Positions 5,149 through 7,689 of a stretch of DNA of 7,689 nt are shown piece after piece. The DNA is from Thermoflavifilum sp. GTDB lineage: Bacteria; Bacteroidota; Bacteroidia; Chitinophagales; Chitinophagaceae. Positions within the stretch are counted from its first letter, which is position 1. Each line of letters starts with the position of its first letter. The stretch is taken from the NCBI GenBank assembly GCA_019683625.1, contig JADGHY010000096.1:1-7689 (forward strand), given 5' to 3'. Under the pieces are notes generated by a model. That model was not told the origin of the DNA and did not search any database. It saw only the letters and a list, made by a program, of their open reading frames with translations. The position numbers and the translations under genes are program-made.

Positions 5149-5172
5149 GGATGGCGGGATTCCCATTCATCC
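5149..5172. repeat. Short imperfect inverted repeat before the S9 promoter
   Basis: GGATG (5149-5153) pairs with CATCC (5168-5172), and inside it GGG (5156-5158) pairs with CCC (5162-5164). There is no T-run, so it is a poor terminator for the preceding gene. It could still be a weak transcript end or a protein site next to the promoter. Confidence 0.25.
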
Positions 5173-5181
5173 AAATTTTGA

Positions 5182-5212
5182 TTGACAAACTAAATACCTG
5201 CCCCTAAATTTG
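5182..5212 (+). promoter_or_regulatory. Bacteroidota sigma-A promoter of the S9 peptidase gene
   Basis: TTG (5182-5184), a 20-nt spacer and TAAATTTG (5205-5212) give a full match to the phylum consensus TTG-N(19-21)-TAnnTTTG. The expected start of transcription is around 5219, leaving about 10 nt before ATG 5229. This is the best promoter in the window and supports the chosen start. Confidence 0.7.
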
Positions 5213-5228
5213 AAGCAAATCGCCTGCT

Positions 5229-7628
5229 ATGAAAACATGGATTTACCTGGCAATGTGCTGCAGCATGCTGATGTTCCGCGTCTCGGCACAAAGGCTCGAT
5301 AGCCTCACTATCGAACAAATCATGAGTGATCCGAAATGGATAGGCACTTCCCCATCAGATGTATTCTGGAGCCCGGACGGACAGAAATTGTATTTCAGCT
5401 GGAATCCCGAAAAAGCGCCTGATGATTCTCTATATTACATCACCCTCACCCATCATGAACCTGTAAAAGCTACTCCGGAAGAGCGTTTACAAGCCCTTTC
5501 CCAACGCACAGGTACATACGACCACACTTATCAAAACCTGGTATATAGCCAGCAGGGGCAGATTTACTGGTTGCATATCCCCAGCCATCGGATCCGGCAA
5601 ATTACCCATACAGCCGAGATGGCTTTGCATCCGGTATTTTCCTTCCATGAACAAAAAATAGTTTTTCAGCAGGGCGACAATCTATATGCCTGGGATACAG
5701 CCACGGGAATGCTTGCTCAGCTTACCTTGTTTGTACATGCCGAAAGGCCTGCAACAACCTCTCACCCCTCGCCACAGGCATCCTTTCTGGAAAGAGATGC
5801 TCTTGAAAATTCCATCGTATTGCAACAGCGCCGGCAACGCCTGGCCGAGGTGCAACAAGCTCAGCAACAATTGAACGGGTTTCGCCAGCTACCCGATAGC
5901 ATTTTCATCGGTCATCAACGGATAGCCGGGCTTAGCATCAGTCCCGACGGGCGTTTTATCACCTATCAGCTGATGAAAGAACCTCAAGATGCACAACGCA
6001 CCATCATTCCGGAATATGTCACCCAATCGGGATATACCGAAACCATACCAGGCCGCACCAAGGTAGGCGCCCCTCAACCCGACATGCATCTGTGGATATA
6101 CGATCGGCTACGCGACACTACGTATGAAGTGGATACCCACGATATTCCCGGTATTCATGACAAGCCTGATTACTTAAAAGATTATCCTACAGAAGACAGC
6201 GCCTGGGATGCGCATCCGCCATTTCGGAAGGTGATTGTCAATGGCCCGCTCTGGAGCCCGGAAACGGGAACCGATAAGCCATTTCGTGCCATAGTGGTTG
6301 TCCGCTCACAAGACAATAAAGATCGCTGGATCATGGAATTGCATCCGGAAAATGGGAAACTCACCCTTATCGATCGCCAGCGCGATGAGGCCTGGATTGC
6401 CGGGCCGGGCATCGGCTGGAATTATAGCATGGGCAATGTGGGCTGGATCAACGACCACCAATGCTGGTTTCAATCAGAAGCTACTGGCTATTCGCACCTG
6501 TATCTGTACGACTTGCTCACCCACGAGAAAAGAGCACTCACCGCTGGCAAGTATGAAGTGCAAACAGCCGTCTTGTCGCGCGATAAAAAGACCTTTTACA
6601 TCACTACCAATGCCATAGAGCCCGGTCAAACACAGTTTTACCAGCTAGATATAGCCACCGGTAAACAAACCCAACTCACGCATCAGGCCGGGGGCAACCG
6701 TGTTGAGCTTTCTCCCGACGAAAAATGGCTGGCTATCCTGCACTCTTTCAGCAATCACCCCTGGGAATTGTTCTTGCAACGCAACCAGGCAGAGGCCCAG
6801 GCTGAACAAATTACTCACCTGGCCGAAAGCCCCTTGTTCCGCTCCTATCCCTGGCGTGCACCAGAAATCATCACCTTCACCGATCGCGACGGCTATCGGG
6901 TTTATGCTCGCCTGTTCCGGCCTAAACAACCAGCTCCTACCCATCCGGGTGTGCTCTTCGTACATGGCGCCGGCTATCTTCAGGATGCCCACAAATGGTG
7001 GAGCGATTATTATTTCCGGGAATACATGTTTGAAAACCTGCTGGCCGATCATGGATATACCGTGATGGATGTGGACTATCGGGGCAGCGCCGGTTACGGG
7101 CGCGACTGGCGTACGGCCATCTACCGCCACATGGGCGGCAAAGACCTGGACGATGAAGTAGATGCTGCACGTTTTATGGTCGACAGCCTGGGTGTGGATG
7201 CCCACCACATCGGAATATGGGGTGGCTCCTATGGCGGATTTATGACGTTGATGGCCCTGTTCACCCAGCCCGGCGTATTCCAATGCGGGGCTGCCCTGCG
7301 TTCGGTTACCGACTGGGCACATTATAATCATGGCTATACTTCCGATATCCTCAATGAGCCTTATCAGGACAGCCTGGCCTATCTACGCAGTTCGCCTATT
7401 TATTTCGCCGCAGGACTTCGGGATCACCTCCTCATGTGCCATGGCATGGAAGATACCAATGTGCATTTTCAGGATATCGTACGTTTAACCGAAAAACTTA
7501 TTGAATTAGGAAAAGATAATTGGGAACTGGCTGTTTACCCTTTGGAAGATCATGAGTTCAAAGATCCCAGCAGCTGGACCGATGAATATAAACGCATCTT
7601 TAAACTATTTGAAACCTATCTGAAATAA
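5229..7628 (+). CDS. Exported S9-family (prolyl oligopeptidase-like) serine peptidase
   Basis: A 799-residue peptidase. Residues 1-20 form a Sec signal peptide (WIYLAMCCSMLMF core, likely cut after VSA), placing it in the periplasm or outside. A beta-propeller of PD40/WD40-like repeats follows (for example FWSPDGQKLYFSW near 46, ISPDGRFITY near 236, LSPDEKWLAI near 494). A Gln-rich helical stretch sits at about 187-220. The alpha/beta-hydrolase domain begins near 560: oxyanion-region HGAGY (579-583), DYRGSAGYG, the nucleophile Ser667 in GGSYGG, Asp742 in HGMEDTNV and His775 in EDHEF. The triad spacing matches the family. Such enzymes release di- or tripeptides or acylated residues from peptide ends. 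GGSYGG and YRGSAGYG look more like the acylaminoacyl-peptidase/DPP-V side than classic DPP-IV (GWSYGG), but the subfamily is not certain. No C-terminal sorting domain is seen. It is intact and probably monocistronic. Confidence 0.93.
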   Translation: MKTWIYLAMCCSMLMFRVSAQRLDSLTIEQIMSDPKWIGTSPSDVFWSPDGQKLYFSWNPEKAPDDSLYYITLTHHEPVKATPEERLQALSQRTGTYDHTYQNLVYSQQGQIYWLHIPSHRIRQITHTAEMALHPVFSFHEQKIVFQQGDNLYAWDTATGMLAQLTLFVHAERPATTSHPSPQASFLERDALENSIVLQQRRQRLAEVQQAQQQLNGFRQLPDSIFIGHQRIAGLSISPDGRFITYQLMKEPQDAQRTIIPEYVTQSGYTETIPGRTKVGAPQPDMHLWIYDRLRDTTYEVDTHDIPGIHDKPDYLKDYPTEDSAWDAHPPFRKVIVNGPLWSPETGTDKPFRAIVVVRSQDNKDRWIMELHPENGKLTLIDRQRDEAWIAGPGIGWNYSMGNVGWINDHQCWFQSEATGYSHLYLYDLLTHEKRALTAGKYEVQTAVLSRDKKTFYITTNAIEPGQTQFYQLDIATGKQTQLTHQAGGNRVELSPDEKWLAILHSFSNHPWELFLQRNQAEAQAEQITHLAESPLFRSYPWRAPEIITFTDRDGYRVYARLFRPKQPAPTHPGVLFVHGAGYLQDAHKWWSDYYFREYMFENLLADHGYTVMDVDYRGSAGYGRDWRTAIYRHMGGKDLDDEVDAARFMVDSLGVDAHHIGIWGGSYGGFMTLMALFTQPGVFQCGAALRSVTDWAHYNHGYTSDILNEPYQDSLAYLRSSPIYFAAGLRDHLLMCHGMEDTNVHFQDIVRLTEKLIELGKDNWELAVYPLEDHEFKDPSSWTDEYKRIFKLFETYLK

Positions 7629-7659
7629 CACCCTCACTTTATTGCTGATTCTTTTACAG

Positions 7660-7689
7660 CCCTTCATCTATTCAAACAGGTGAAGGGTT
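7660..7689 (+). terminator. Terminator-like hairpin after the S9 peptidase gene (cut by window edge)
   Basis: CCCTTCATCT (7660-7669) pairs with AGGTGAAGGG (7678-7687): 10 bp with one G-U wobble and an 8-nt loop. It starts 32 nt after the stop codon. TT follows and then the window ends, so the expected T-run cannot be confirmed. Confidence 0.6.

Noticed and set aside
5296..5314. Hairpin TCGATAG / CTATCGA near the 5' end of the S9 peptidase coding sequence
   Set aside because: Seven base pairs inside a coding region; within what codon sequence gives by chance, and not near the ribosome site.
6645..7331. 228-residue minus-strand ORF
   Set aside because: Antisense to the catalytic domain of the S9 peptidase; no domain pattern of its own.

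Overview
The window looks like ordinary chromosomal DNA from a member of the Bacteroidota, most plausibly a Chitinophagaceae-like bacterium; the family-level guess is inference. The evidence is the protein set (a YpdA-type flavoprotein of the Bacteroidota kind, a 'NPGAAG' YfcE-like metallophosphoesterase, MgtE, a periplasmic S9 peptidase, a Bacteroidota-style lipoprotein). Several starts are also preceded by the TTG-N(19-22)-TAnnTTTG promoter typical of this phylum, rather than by strong Shine-Dalgarno sequences.

Layout. On the minus strand at the left edge (1-64) is the N-terminus of a probable GNAT acetyltransferase, cut by the window. It is preceded by about 350 bp without a convincing gene, which holds a candidate minus-strand promoter (350-383) and a long interrupted inverted repeat (144-188). 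Then, all on the minus strand, come a YpdA-like FAD/NAD(P)H disulfide reductase (421-1437), a YfcE-like metallophosphoesterase (1534-2049) and a small SET-domain protein (2042-2437). The last two overlap by 8 nt and are probably co-transcribed, with the SET gene first. Divergent from them is the magnesium transporter gene mgtE (2590-3990, plus). It meets a minus-strand lipoprotein gene (3987-4547) tail to tail, and one TTAA provides both stop codons. That lipoprotein has a histidine-phosphatase fold signature but lacks two of the usual catalytic residues. A symmetric-element-rich intergenic region (4548-4841) separates it from a small three-helix membrane protein (4842-5099, plus). A strong Bacteroidota promoter (5182-5212) then leads into a complete exported S9 prolyl-oligopeptidase-family peptidase (5229-7628), followed by a terminator-like hairpin at the window edge.

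The genes do not form one obvious pathway. They cover thiol redox (YpdA, bacillithiol), Mg2+ import (MgtE), phosphoester hydrolysis, protein methylation (SET) and envelope peptide degradation (S9). No CRISPR array, transposase, tRNA or rRNA was seen, and I find no convincing new multi-gene system. The observations most worth following are the degenerate histidine phosphatase lipoprotein, the structured region and long putative leader before the GNAT gene, and the palindromes and repeats in 4548-4841.
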